From NCBI RefSeq assembly GCF_034119865.1, contig NZ_CP139421.1:1240001-1304000 (forward strand): a stretch of DNA of 64,000 bases, given 5' to 3'. The notes under the pieces were generated by a model. The model did not search any database, was not told where the DNA came from, and was given only the letters and a program-made list of their open reading frames with translations. Both the position numbers and the translations under genes were made by a program. How positions within the stretch are numbered: position 1 is the first letter of the stretch; each line of letters begins with the position of its first letter. Origin of the DNA: Algoriphagus sp. NG3 (GTDB lineage: Bacteria > Bacteroidota > Bacteroidia > Cytophagales > Cyclobacteriaceae). Below, in pieces: positions 37,456 to 46,988 of this stretch.

Positions 37456-38844
37456 ATGAGCAAAAAAACTGATTTGTCACAAGGGAGTTTGATACGAAGC
37501 CTTTTTACCTTGGCTTGGCCTATTATCATGGCCAATATTCTTCAGACAGCCTATCAGTTGATAGACACCTTCTGGCTTGGAAGGCTTGGTGCAAATGCCG
37601 TGGCGGCAGTCAGCATAAGTTTTCCGATTCTGTTTTTAGTGCTATCGCTGGGAGCAGGATTGACACTGGCAGGTACGGTGATCGTATCCCAGTTCAAAGG
37701 GGCGGAGGATGATAAAATGATTGACTTTGCATCCTCCCAGACAGTATTTGTAGTTTTTTTGATCTCAATCCTTCTTGCTGTAGTTGGATATTTCTCGGCG
37801 GCTCCATTGATGAGTTTGGTAGGGGCAGGGCCGGAAATATTGGAGGATTCGGTCACTTATTTCAAAGTTTCTTCCTTTGGCTTTGTATTCCTCTTTTTGT
37901 TCTTCGTTTTCCAATCCTTGATGAGAGGAATAGGGAATGTACTATTGCCGATGTACATCGTGTTTGGTACAGTGCTGTTGAACTTGGTACTTGACCCGCT
38001 TTTTATTTTTGGCTTTGGTACTATTGAAGGCTATGGTGTAGCAGGTGCAGCTATAGCCAGCATCATTACTCAAGGTTTGTCTGCGGCTGCGGGGCTTTTT
38101 ATACTTTTTAGGGGAAAGCAGGGGATCAAGATAAAATTAAAGAGCATGAGGCCTCAATTTACCTGGGTTAAGCGCCTGTTTGAACTGGGGATTCCGGCGA
38201 GCTTGGAGCAGTCCTCCAGAGCGGCTGCCATGACGGTGATGGTGATGCTGGTGACAAGCTATGGAAGTGAAATAGTGGCTGCCTATGGGATAGGGGCCAG
38301 GATTCTAAGTTTGGTCATCGTGCCTGCTCTCGGAATGGGCATAGCTACGACCACCCTAATTGGTCAGAATATCGGTGCGGGACAAATCAAACGAGCGGAA
38401 AAAATCGGTGATCTGAGTGCAGCTGTTGCATTTTTCGGACTTACGGCGATAGGCCTGATCTTGTTTCTGTTTGCAGAGACTCTGACAGCCTTTTTTGTCC
38501 CAAATGATCCACAAGTGATCAAAGACGGCGCAAGATTTATCAAAATTATGAGTCTAAGCTTTGGTCTCCTAGGTGTACAGCAAGTACTGAACGGAGTCTT
38601 CAACGGTAGTCGTTTTACCCAGGCATCCATGTTGATTTCCATCTTTAGCCTTTGGGTAGTCCGCTTTCCGGTCGCTTTTATCCTTTCCCATAAGACAGAC
38701 CTGAGTTTCGAAGGTATCTGGTGGGCATTCCCGATCTCCAACTTAGTTGCCGCATTGGTTGCATTTTCTTATTACAAAACCGGTTACTGGAAAATCAGGA
38801 CGTTCCGTAACAGAAAGCAATGGTTGGAATCTGGTTTAGGTTAG
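37456..38844 (+). CDS. MATE efflux transporter (first copy)
   Basis: 462 residues from ATG 37456; the GTG at 37441 gives five extra residues. 12 membrane segments in two six-helix halves, each beginning with a related motif (LFTLAWPIIMANILQTAYQLIDTFWLG and RLFELGIPASLEQSSRAAAMTVMV). This is the NorM/DinF type of Na+- or H+-driven multidrug antiporter. Substrate unknown. It is followed by a second MATE gene in the same direction but from a different branch, with about 230 bases between, so it is not a recent tandem copy. Confidence 0.9.
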   Translation: MSKKTDLSQGSLIRSLFTLAWPIIMANILQTAYQLIDTFWLGRLGANAVAAVSISFPILFLVLSLGAGLTLAGTVIVSQFKGAEDDKMIDFASSQTVFVVFLISILLAVVGYFSAAPLMSLVGAGPEILEDSVTYFKVSSFGFVFLFLFFVFQSLMRGIGNVLLPMYIVFGTVLLNLVLDPLFIFGFGTIEGYGVAGAAIASIITQGLSAAAGLFILFRGKQGIKIKLKSMRPQFTWVKRLFELGIPASLEQSSRAAAMTVMVMLVTSYGSEIVAAYGIGARILSLVIVPALGMGIATTTLIGQNIGAGQIKRAEKIGDLSAAVAFFGLTAIGLILFLFAETLTAFFVPNDPQVIKDGARFIKIMSLSFGLLGVQQVLNGVFNGSRFTQASMLISIFSLWVVRFPVAFILSHKTDLSFEGIWWAFPISNLVAALVAFSYYKTGYWKIRTFRNRKQWLESGLG

Positions 38845-39074
38845 GAAAACCATCCCGCTGCGTTTTAGCGGAGAAAAACACCAACGTTTGTTCATGCCGC
38901 GAATTCCAATGAAATTCTTGATTTCTACAGTTATCATACTCCAACAAGAGGGGCGCTCAGGGCAAACACGACAAAATGTGTCTGATATGCGTTTGGTAAT
39001 TCTTTATTAACCGAGGAGGTTTTTGGATGAGCGGAAAATTAACTTTCTTCGCCTTCGTAATTTTTGTAAAGACA

Positions 39075-40454
39075 ATGACCTGGCAATTAATCAAAGACGC
39101 CTTACAAGGCAAGGAGCAGGATTTTACTAGCCTAACCCTTAAAACAGCCATTTTCATTCTTGCGATTCCCATGATTCTGGAGATGATGATGGAGTCTGCC
39201 TTTGCGGTGGTGGATATCTTCTTTGTCGCAAAATTGGGAGAGCATGCCATCGCAACGGTAGGTTTGACAGAATCTGTAGTAGTACTGGTCTATGCGATGG
39301 GATTTGGAATAAGTATGGCCGCTACAGCTTTAATATCCAGAAGATTCGGAGAAAAGGAGTATAAAGAAGCTGGTGCGGCGGCTTTTCAGTTGCTGATAGT
39401 AGGTGGGGCAATATCCATTATCCTGGGGGTGCTGGGGTGGATGTTCGCACCCGACATTTTGGGATTAATGGGAGCGGAGGCAGAGGTGATCAAGACCGGC
39501 GTGAATTATACCAGAATCATCTTTGCCGGAAATACTGCGATTATGCTTCTGTTCTTACTGAACGGTGCTTTCCGTGGAGCCGGACAGGCACATCATGCAA
39601 TGCGATCACTTTGGATAGCCAATGGGCTGAACATGATTTTGGATCCGATTATGATTTTTGGCCTAGGAAACTGGGAAGGATATGGGTTGGAAGGTGCAGC
39701 AATAGCTACCACTTTTGGAAGAGGGGTGGGGGTAGTTTATCAATTGTACCATCTGTTCAATGGAAAGCACAGACTCAAAATTCTCAAAGAAAACATCATG
39801 ATTTCCTGGGAGATCATAAAAAAGATCATGGAAATCGCCGTGGGTGGGATGGGGCAGTTCCTAATTGATTCTGTGTCTTGGATAGCACTAACCCGGATGA
39901 ATGCTGAGTTTGGATCAGCCTCCTTGGCCGGTTTTACCATTGCATTTAGGATTCTGATATTTACACTTTTGCCGGCATGGGGTTTATCCGGAGCTGCATC
40001 TACTTTGGTAGGGCAAAACCTCGGAGCCAAGCAACCTGAGCGTGCTGAAAAAGCCGTCTGGTTGACGACAAGATATACGGTGATTTTCATGGCTTCGGTA
40101 ACAGGGATATATTTGCTTTTTAACCAGCAGCTCGCGGGTTTTTTTACGGATATTCCAGAAGTTCAGACTGTGGCAGCACAGGGTCTTTGGGTGGTCGTGT
40201 TAGGTTATGTTTTCTTTGCCGTAGGAATGGTGCTCACTCAGGCATTTAACGGCGCGGGGGATACCAAAACCCCGGCATGGATTAATATTGGTGTGCTTTG
40301 GTTTATAGAAATTCCGCTAGCCTATGTGCTTGCTTTTCCATTAGGAATGGCGCATTTGGGGATATTTATTTCCATTTCATTTAGCCATAGTTTTCATTCG
40401 TTAGTGGCTCTCTACTTCTTTAGAAAAGGCAAATGGAAGCTTATGGAGGTGTAG
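39075..40454 (+). CDS. MATE efflux transporter (second copy)
   Basis: 459 residues from ATG 39075 (MTWQLIKDALQGKEQDF). The ATG at 39027 would add 16 residues with a poor fit. 12 TM segments with AIFILAIPMILEMMMESAFAVVDIFFVAKLG in the first half and MEIAVGGMGQFLIDSVSWIA in the second. Less than obvious similarity to the neighbouring MATE protein argues for two different subfamilies. Cation-coupled export of drugs or metabolites is inferred. Confidence 0.9.
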   Translation: MTWQLIKDALQGKEQDFTSLTLKTAIFILAIPMILEMMMESAFAVVDIFFVAKLGEHAIATVGLTESVVVLVYAMGFGISMAATALISRRFGEKEYKEAGAAAFQLLIVGGAISIILGVLGWMFAPDILGLMGAEAEVIKTGVNYTRIIFAGNTAIMLLFLLNGAFRGAGQAHHAMRSLWIANGLNMILDPIMIFGLGNWEGYGLEGAAIATTFGRGVGVVYQLYHLFNGKHRLKILKENIMISWEIIKKIMEIAVGGMGQFLIDSVSWIALTRMNAEFGSASLAGFTIAFRILIFTLLPAWGLSGAASTLVGQNLGAKQPERAEKAVWLTTRYTVIFMASVTGIYLLFNQQLAGFFTDIPEVQTVAAQGLWVVVLGYVFFAVGMVLTQAFNGAGDTKTPAWINIGVLWFIEIPLAYVLAFPLGMAHLGIFISISFSHSFHSLVALYFFRKGKWKLMEV

Positions 40455-40560
40455 AGTTTTGTCAAAACATCCAGATTTATGTAACTTTTGAAGTCGTAAA
40501 AATTGATTTTCAGTAAGTAATATTTTCAGTAATCTTCTTCCACAATTAACCCTAATTATT

Positions 40561-40998
40561 ATGACTACTATCAACACTTACCTCACTTTTGAAGGAAACT
40601 GTGAAAAGGCCTTCAATTTCTATCGATCCGTATTTGGAGGCGAATTTGCCCATGTGGGAAGATTTTCAGATATGCCTGATGATCCAAATTACCCTGTGGC
40701 GGATGAATACAAAAACCAGATCATGCATATCAGTCTGCCTATCAGCAAAGAATGTGTCCTTATGGGAAGCGATACAGCTGGACAAGGCGGCCCTATCACC
40801 GTGGGAAATAATTTCTCCATTTCCATCAGCACAGATTCCAAGGGTAAAGCGGATACTTTTTTTGAGAAGCTATCTTCTGACGGAAAAGTAACTATGCCTA
40901 TGGCGGATACATTTTGGGGGGATTATTTCGGCATGTGTACTGATCGATTTGGGATCAATTGGATGATTGGTTTTGCTGAAGCTGCCCCGCAGGCTTGA
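40561..40998 (+). CDS. VOC-family (PhnB-like) protein
   Basis: 145 residues with the vicinal-oxygen-chelate fold: an opening TTINTYLTFEGNCEKAFNFYRSVFGGEFAH and a closing FWGDYFGMCTDRFGINWMIGF, both characteristic of the PhnB/YdcJ-type branch. In this branch metal binding is often lost and function is generally unknown. Its leader has TTAACCCTAATTATT immediately before ATG, resembling the leader of the gene at 1474-2265. Confidence 0.82.
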   Translation: MTTINTYLTFEGNCEKAFNFYRSVFGGEFAHVGRFSDMPDDPNYPVADEYKNQIMHISLPISKECVLMGSDTAGQGGPITVGNNFSISISTDSKGKADTFFEKLSSDGKVTMPMADTFWGDYFGMCTDRFGINWMIGFAEAAPQA

Positions 40999-41211
40999 TT
41001 CAAGCAAGTAGCATCTATGCCACCGTTCGTGTCACACAAAACGGTAAAGCTATTAAAGTAAGTCCTGCTTCTCCAGAGGCAGGACTACTGTAGTAATCAG
41101 AAAACTGGTAAAACACTGTGATTTCAGCATAGAACTCTATGTTCACCGTGGTTAAGGACTTCTCCAAAAAAGCCTTAATTTTGGCTTTTCAACCTAGATT
41201 TACCCCTTCGC

Positions 41212-41682
41212 ATGACCAACAACGACATAGCACGTAGCCTTCGCTATACCTTTGATTTCAATGATTTTACTGTGATAGAAATCATCAAATCCGGTGGGGA
41301 GACTGTTAGCCGAGAGTTGGTGGCCAACTGGCTGAAACGTGACGATGATCCTGAGTTTGAAGAAATGTATGACAAAGAACTGGCGACTTTCTTAAATGGA
41401 TTTATCATCCTCAAGCGAGGCAAAAAAGACGGAGAAGTTCCAGTTGCGGAAAAGCGGCTCAATAACAACATTATCCTCCGAAAGCTCAAAATTGCCCTCA
41501 ATCTAAGAGATGAGGATATTTTGCAGATACTGGAATCGGTGGATCGGAAGATCAGCAAGCATGAGTTGAGTGCATTTTTCAGAAAGCCAGGCCAAGCCCA
41601 GTTCCGGCCATGCAAAGACCAGATTTTGAGGAATTTTCTAAAAGGTCTTCAGGAGAAATACAGGCCTTCTACAGCCAGCTAA
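41212..41682 (+). CDS. DUF1456 protein (YehS-like)
   Basis: 156 residues containing two DUF1456 repeats: MTNNDIARSLRYTFDFNDF at about 1-70 and NNIILRKLKIALNLRDED at about 84-150, each ending in a helix with a Leu-Phe pattern (LSAFFRKPGQAQFRPCKDQ). Function unknown. Its stop overlaps the convergent ywbE stop by 4 bases. Confidence 0.85.
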   Translation: MTNNDIARSLRYTFDFNDFTVIEIIKSGGETVSRELVANWLKRDDDPEFEEMYDKELATFLNGFIILKRGKKDGEVPVAEKRLNNNIILRKLKIALNLRDEDILQILESVDRKISKHELSAFFRKPGQAQFRPCKDQILRNFLKGLQEKYRPSTAS

Positions 41683-41894
41683 TCCTCAATAAACACATTC
41701 ACAACTCTTCCTACTTCACCTGTATCCAGCATTACTTTGATCCCGTGAGGATGAGTAGGTGAGGAAGTGAGGATTCTTTTTACAAAACCCGCTGTAAGTT
41801 CCCCTGTCCGCTGATGGTGCTTCTGTACAATGGTGACCTCGCTGTCAATTTGTATGTTTTTGCGGATTGTGCCTGTGCGTGTTTTCTTTTCCAT
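41679..41894 (-). CDS. ywbE: YwbE family protein
   Basis: 71 residues from ATG 41894 (MEKKTRTGTIRKNIQIDSEV). The open frame extends to 41942, but the added residues are not family-like. It carries the diagnostic core HHQRTGELTAGFVKRILT and SSPTHPHGIKVMLDTGEVGR of the small YwbE/DUF2196 family. It is a predicted cytoplasmic beta-barrel protein of unknown function. Confidence 0.87.
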   Translation of the reverse strand: MEKKTRTGTIRKNIQIDSEVTIVQKHHQRTGELTAGFVKRILTSSPTHPHGIKVMLDTGEVGRVVNVFIED

Positions 41895-42097
41895 TTTATA
41901 GTTACGATGCCGAGACTTGTACCAAACCAGTAGCCATACCAAACTGCGGATAAGTCAGATATGACTTTGTAGTCCATGGGGAATTTCACCGAAGGAATAT
42001 TGACTTTCGGATCAATTAGCCCGGGTAATTGGCTTTTTGAGCTTTACATTTAATATGCAGGTTCAAGTATATTTGGACTAAAGATTTTTGCATGTGA

Positions 42098-43639
42098 TCA
42101 TGCATTTTGGTGTACTTTATGCTTGTATCCCTGTAAAGTTACTGATATGTTTTTGTCAGGACTTGACTCAATGAAATCATTTAGAACTACCTGGATATCA
42201 TGATCAATAAATTGGGCTTTCTCAGTATTGATGATCAACTCACTGCCTTCCGGGATTTTTTCCAGATTTTTCATCAACAAGGCTTTATTCAAAAAGGATA
42301 CATCTTTATGAAACTGTAGCAGGTAGGTTTCTCTCGTTTCTGTCAAAGTGACCGCACGTATAAAGTTGGTTTTGATCACGAAGAACAGTCCGAATACCAT
42401 ACCAATACCTATTCCAACCAGTAAGTCCGTAAATAAAATTGCTATGACTGTCACGATAAAGGGTATAAACTGATCCCATCCGTTTCTGTACATATATTGG
42501 AATATGGCCGGTTTGGCAAGTTTATATCCCACAAGAAACAATACTGCGGCCAAGCAGCTTAGCGGGATCATATTCAGGATATTAGGGATGGCTAATACTA
42601 ATATCATCAATAGGATGCCATGGAAAATAGCCGACATTTTTGTTCTGGCTCCTGAGGCTACATTTGCAGAGCTTCTCACTATGACAGCTGTCACCGGCAG
42701 CCCACCCATCAATCCAGATACTGTGTTCCCTATGCCTTGGGCAACTAGTTCCTTGCTTGGTGGGGTAGTCCTTTTTAAAGGGTCTAATTTATCAGCGGCA
42801 TCTATACTCAGAAGTGTTTCCAAGCTACCGATGATGGCGATTGTAGCGGCCACGACCCAAAAAGTACTTGCTCCTACACCAGAAAAATCCGGGAAAGTCA
42901 GAAGATCACCTATTTGACCTATAGAATCTAGAACAGGTATACTCACGAGATGATCGCCGGTCAATTTCCACTCAGGAATCCAGATACCATACAGGTAGTT
43001 TATGACTATCCCCGAAATAACAGCCCATAGCGCACCAGGAATAGCACCAAATAGTTTGTGGTTTTGGATTTTGGGTCTTTCAAAAAGGATCAAAATACCC
43101 ATGGCAATCAGTACTATTGGAATGGCTCCGATACTGTGGTATTTGATAGCATACCATATTTCCGTAAAAGTATTGTGATTATCAGCCTGAAGAAACGCCT
43201 GATCACCCATAAGATCCACATCATATCCTAGCGCATGGGGAATCTGTTTGAGGATCAAAATCAATCCTATAGCGGTAAGCATTCCTTTGATCACTGCATG
43301 GGGGAAATAATAGCCTATTACCCCGGCTTTGGCAATACCTAATCCAAACTGTATCAGACCAGCTGCAACTAATGCGGCTAAAAACAGTGGAAAAGATCCC
43401 ATGCTATTAATGGAATCCAAGACGATTACCGTCAGTCCGGCAGCAGGGCCACTTACACTCACGTGAGACCCCGACAATGCCCCTACGATGATTCCGCCCA
43501 CTATTCCCGCTATTAATCCGGACATGGGAGGGGCACCACTAGCCACCGCAATACCTAGACAAAGGGGTAAAGCCACTAAGAACACCACCAAACTTGCTTT
43601 TAAATCATATTTTAAATTCTTACCAAGAAGTGTGTTCAT
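42098..43639 (-). CDS. SulP-family anion transporter
   Basis: 513 residues from ATG 43639 (MNTLLGKNLKYDLKASLVVFLVALPLCLGIAVASG). Members move sulfate, bicarbonate or other anions in exchange or with Na+. The TM region includes GSHVSVSGPAAGLTVIVLDS, ASGARTKMSAIFHG and a 14-segment-type layout. The cytosolic tail (NKALLMKNLEKIPEGSELIINTEKAQFIDHD) is a short STAS domain. Some Bacteroidota SulP proteins sit next to carbonic anhydrase genes, but none is here. Same strand as the arg cluster, 104 bases after argH. Confidence 0.88.
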   Translation of the reverse strand: MNTLLGKNLKYDLKASLVVFLVALPLCLGIAVASGAPPMSGLIAGIVGGIIVGALSGSHVSVSGPAAGLTVIVLDSINSMGSFPLFLAALVAAGLIQFGLGIAKAGVIGYYFPHAVIKGMLTAIGLILILKQIPHALGYDVDLMGDQAFLQADNHNTFTEIWYAIKYHSIGAIPIVLIAMGILILFERPKIQNHKLFGAIPGALWAVISGIVINYLYGIWIPEWKLTGDHLVSIPVLDSIGQIGDLLTFPDFSGVGASTFWVVAATIAIIGSLETLLSIDAADKLDPLKRTTPPSKELVAQGIGNTVSGLMGGLPVTAVIVRSSANVASGARTKMSAIFHGILLMILVLAIPNILNMIPLSCLAAVLFLVGYKLAKPAIFQYMYRNGWDQFIPFIVTVIAILFTDLLVGIGIGMVFGLFFVIKTNFIRAVTLTETRETYLLQFHKDVSFLNKALLMKNLEKIPEGSELIINTEKAQFIDHDIQVVLNDFIESSPDKNISVTLQGYKHKVHQNA

Positions 43640-43743
43640 GAAAATTGGTTTTTTGGGAATTCGACTACTGTAACATAGACTTGGGTGCATTAAAGGCTAT
43701 TTGGCCTAATATAGACCTAATATAAATAGAAGAAAATTTTATT

Positions 43744-45078
43744 TTATTTAAGCATACATAAAATATTCTCATCGATAGCTTGAAAATTAAAATTCTGTAC
43801 CGACATTTTCATCTTTCCTTGTATAAGATCCAGGTTTAAGTTTCCTATGCTCCCTTCATGGGTATGGTTGAGTTGGCTTTGATCAAGAGCAAAATTTCCA
43901 GACTCAATATCCATCCCCACTTGCTTGTATGCGTCTCGGAAAGGAACCCCTTTTAGCACAAGCCCATTGACTACTTCTACCGAAAAAAGATGCTTATAAA
44001 AAGGATCAGCTAGTATGTTCTGTTTCACTTTTATCGCACTCAACATGAAAGTACACATGCGGAGGCAGCTTTTTAAGGTCTCTATCCCTGGAAAGATCTC
44101 TTCCTTCAAAAGCTGTAAATCCCGGTGATAGCCTGTGGTAGTATTAGTTAAAAGTAAATTTATTGCATTTGGGATAGCCTGTATTTGATTTGTCTTAGCG
44201 CGGATCAGTTCAAAAACATCAGGGTTTTTTTTATGTGGCATGATGCTGCTTCCTGTGGTGAGATCATCAGGAAAACTGATAAATGCAAAGTGCTGATTCA
44301 TAAATAAACACACATCCGAGGCCAGTCTGTTCAGGGTGCCGGCTAAACCCGAAAGGCCAAAAGCAAGTGTGCGTTCTGTCTTTCCACGGCTGTTTTGCGC
44401 GTTGATCACATTGTGATGAAGATCTGCAAAACCCAACAACTCCGTGGTCATCGTTCTATTTAACGGGAAACTGGAACCATACCCGGCAGCAGAGCCAAGT
44501 GGGTTTTTATTGGCGAGATCAAAAGCGGCTTTCAAAAGACCCAAATCTTCAGTAATGCCTTCGGCAAACGCACTGAACCAAAGCCCGAAGGAAGAAGGCA
44601 TGGCAAGTTGTGTATGGGTGTAGCCTGGCATCAGATCGTCTTTGTGCTTTTCGGCCAACTCAATCAGTAAGTCAAAAAGCTCACTGCTCTCTTCCACTAT
44701 TTCACGGATGGCTGCCCTGTAATATAACTTCAGATCCACTAACACCTGGTCATTTCTGCTTCTGCCACTATGAAGTTTTTTGCCCACGTCACCAAATCGC
44801 TCAGTCAATAGAAATTCAACTTGTGAATGTACGTCCTCTACTCCCGGCGCAATCCTAAACTCTCCTTTCTCTATTTCCTGATAGATTCCCTTTAGGCCTA
44901 GCTGCAGGATTTCATTTTCCTCGGCAGTCAAAAGTCCGATGGTGGAAAGCATCTGAGCATGTGCCATGGATCCTAATACATCAAAAGGTGCTAGAAGTAT
45001 ATCAAACTCCGGATCCCTGCCTATGGTAAATGATTCTACTTCCTTTTTGCTTCCGGTTTCTTTTTGCCAAAGTTTCAT
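43744..45078 (-). CDS. argH: Argininosuccinate lyase
   Basis: 444 residues. The fumarase/ASL superfamily signature is TTGSSIMPHKKNPDVFELIR with the mobile catalytic Ser. The N-terminal half has KLHSGRSRNDQVLVDLKLYYR, and the tunnel helix GYTHTQLAMPSSFGLWF follows. It releases arginine and fumarate from argininosuccinate. Last arg gene of the cluster; the argE stop to argH start gap is 2 bases, so they are co-transcribed. Confidence 0.95.
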   Translation of the reverse strand: MKLWQKETGSKKEVESFTIGRDPEFDILLAPFDVLGSMAHAQMLSTIGLLTAEENEILQLGLKGIYQEIEKGEFRIAPGVEDVHSQVEFLLTERFGDVGKKLHSGRSRNDQVLVDLKLYYRAAIREIVEESSELFDLLIELAEKHKDDLMPGYTHTQLAMPSSFGLWFSAFAEGITEDLGLLKAAFDLANKNPLGSAAGYGSSFPLNRTMTTELLGFADLHHNVINAQNSRGKTERTLAFGLSGLAGTLNRLASDVCLFMNQHFAFISFPDDLTTGSSIMPHKKNPDVFELIRAKTNQIQAIPNAINLLLTNTTTGYHRDLQLLKEEIFPGIETLKSCLRMCTFMLSAIKVKQNILADPFYKHLFSVEVVNGLVLKGVPFRDAYKQVGMDIESGNFALDQSQLNHTHEGSIGNLNLDLIQGKMKMSVQNFNFQAIDENILCMLK

Positions 45079-45080
45079 TT

Positions 45081-46163
45081 CTAATTAGTTTGGGTAAGCA
45101 TGTCAGCGTAAGTGTCCAAGAGTTGGATATAACCTGCTATGCCGTCATGAATTTCGTTCAAGTAAATAAATTCGTCCGCTGAATGTGATCGTGCAGAATC
45201 CCCTGGCCCTATCTTGACAGAAGGATAGGGGATAAGTGCCTGATCAGACAAAGTAGGGCTTCCATAGGTTTGCATGCCTAGTTTTTCTCCCACTTTCAAG
45301 ATTACATGTCCTTCCGGTACATGGGAAGACTGGAGCCGTAGCGATCGTGGCGTCAATTCTGCTTTTAGTGAGTTTTTCAATTCCTCTAATGCTTCCTCTA
45401 ATGTGTAAGCGTCAGTTACCCGCACGTCCAAGACAAATTCGCAGAGGTCTGGGACAACATTATGTTGCTGTCCAGCGTGGATTACAGTTGCGGAAACTTT
45501 TGTTTTTCCTAAAAATTTAGAGACTTTCTTGAATTCAAACTCCTTGATTTTCTGTAAATCTTCCAGTGCCAGGTAAAGTGCGTTCACACCTTCTTCACGT
45601 GCTGCGTGCCCTGCTTTTCCATGAACTTTGGCATCGATCACCATCAGTCCTTTTTCAGCTACTGCCATCTCCATCAGGGTTGGCTCCCCAACTATTGCCA
45701 GGTCACAGATAGGGAGTTGATCTATAACAGAGGCTATCCCGTTTTTCCCGGAAATTTCCTCCTCAGCTGAGGCGATCATGATCAGATTATACGGGAGTTC
45801 TTTACCATAAAAATGTGCAAATGCAGCCATTAAACTTACTAATGGCCCTCCAGCATCATTGCTGCCTAAGCCATAGAGTTTGCCATCTTCTGTACTTGCC
45901 AAAAAAGGATCTTTGGTGTAGCCGGCATTTGGCTTCACAGTATCATGGTGGGAGTTCAGCCAGAGCGAGGGCTTGCTTTTGTCGAATTGATTGGCAAAAG
46001 CCCAGATGTTGTTGTCAGACTTGGAATATGGGATCTCGCGATTAGCAAAAAACTCTTCTATGATATCCGCTGTGGCACTTTCTTCTCTGGATAGGGAAGG
46101 TGTTTCTATAAGCTGAGTCAGCAGCTCAACAGCATCTTCATACAATTCATGGATATCTTTCAC
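45081..46163 (-). CDS. argE: Acyl-ornithine/citrulline deacylase (M20 family)
   Basis: 360 residues, M20 metallopeptidase. Metal ligands are visible in NSHHDTVKPN, GSNDAGGPLVS, ASAEEEISGKNG (catalytic and bridging Glu) and the C-terminal GDSARSHSADEF. With a transcarbamylase acting on acylornithine (argF'), the step here is removal of the acyl group from N-acylcitrulline, not from ornithine. Acetyl versus succinyl is discussed under argF'. Confidence 0.9.
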   Translation of the reverse strand: MKDIHELYEDAVELLTQLIETPSLSREESATADIIEEFFANREIPYSKSDNNIWAFANQFDKSKPSLWLNSHHDTVKPNAGYTKDPFLASTEDGKLYGLGSNDAGGPLVSLMAAFAHFYGKELPYNLIMIASAEEEISGKNGIASVIDQLPICDLAIVGEPTLMEMAVAEKGLMVIDAKVHGKAGHAAREEGVNALYLALEDLQKIKEFEFKKVSKFLGKTKVSATVIHAGQQHNVVPDLCEFVLDVRVTDAYTLEEALEELKNSLKAELTPRSLRLQSSHVPEGHVILKVGEKLGMQTYGSPTLSDQALIPYPSVKIGPGDSARSHSADEFIYLNEIHDGIAGYIQLLDTYADMLTQTN

Positions 46164-46172
46164 TGTTTGAGG

Positions 46173-46973
46173 TCAATAAAGGTCATATCGGCTTCTTTCG
46201 ATTGTGGTGCCGGAAAGCTTGCCTTTTGCGGCCAGATGAAGGTTTTCCGCTTTCCCGATCCATACGTGATTTACCCCCTTTGCCAGTGCTTCGAAGGCAT
46301 TGTCCAGCTTAGGGATCATTCCGGAGTGGATCACATTTTCATTTCTTAACTCTTCGTAAATATCCTCATTGATGAGTGGAATGATGGAGTTTTCATTCTT
46401 CTCGTCTATAAGTACCCCGCTCTTGTTGAAGCAGAAATAAAGATTGACTTGATGGTCCTTGGCCAGGCTGGTGGCTAGGGCAGAGGCTATACTGTCGGCA
46501 TTGGTGTTGAGGAGCTGGCCTTTTGCATCGTGGGTGATTGCGTTCACTACAGGTAATAGATTTCCACTCAACAAATGGTCTATTAGCTTGGTGTTAACTT
46601 CTTGTATATCACCTACAAATCCGTAGTCAATACCTTTGACAGGGCGCTTGATAGAGCGGATGATATTACCGTCAGCTCCTGTCATTCCGATCGCGTTTAC
46701 TTTAAGAGCCTGGAGCTTTGCGACGATGTTTTTATTGATCAATCCCGCATAAACCATGGTCACCACGTCCAAGGTTTCCTGATCGGTGATCCTCCTACCG
46801 TCCACCATTTCGGGCATGACACCCAAGGATTCACCAAATCGCGAAGCCATTACCCCCCCGCCATGAACCAGGATTTTGTGTCCGGGAAACTTGGCGAATA
46901 GGGCTAAAAATTCATCTAGTTTTTCAGGAAAATCGATGACATTGCCACCGATTTTGATAATGCTGATTTTCAT
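46173..46973 (-). CDS. argB: N-acylglutamate kinase
   Basis: 266 residues, amino-acid-kinase fold. ATP-binding motifs are IIKIGGNVIDFPEKL (Lys and GG) and ILVHGGGVMASRFGESLG. The C-terminal SGMIPKLDNAFEALAKGV binds the nucleotide. It phosphorylates N-acetyl- (or N-succinyl-) glutamate. It lies 15 bases after argF'. Confidence 0.93.
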   Translation of the reverse strand: MKISIIKIGGNVIDFPEKLDEFLALFAKFPGHKILVHGGGVMASRFGESLGVMPEMVDGRRITDQETLDVVTMVYAGLINKNIVAKLQALKVNAIGMTGADGNIIRSIKRPVKGIDYGFVGDIQEVNTKLIDHLLSGNLLPVVNAITHDAKGQLLNTNADSIASALATSLAKDHQVNLYFCFNKSGVLIDEKNENSIIPLINEDIYEELRNENVIHSGMIPKLDNAFEALAKGVNHVWIGKAENLHLAAKGKLSGTTIERSRYDLY

Positions 46974-46988
46974 AAATCAAGTTTATAT

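Noticed and set aside
41061..41086. AGTCCTGC/GCAGGACT inverted repeat after the VOC gene
   Set aside because: 8-bp stem but no T run, so not called a terminator.
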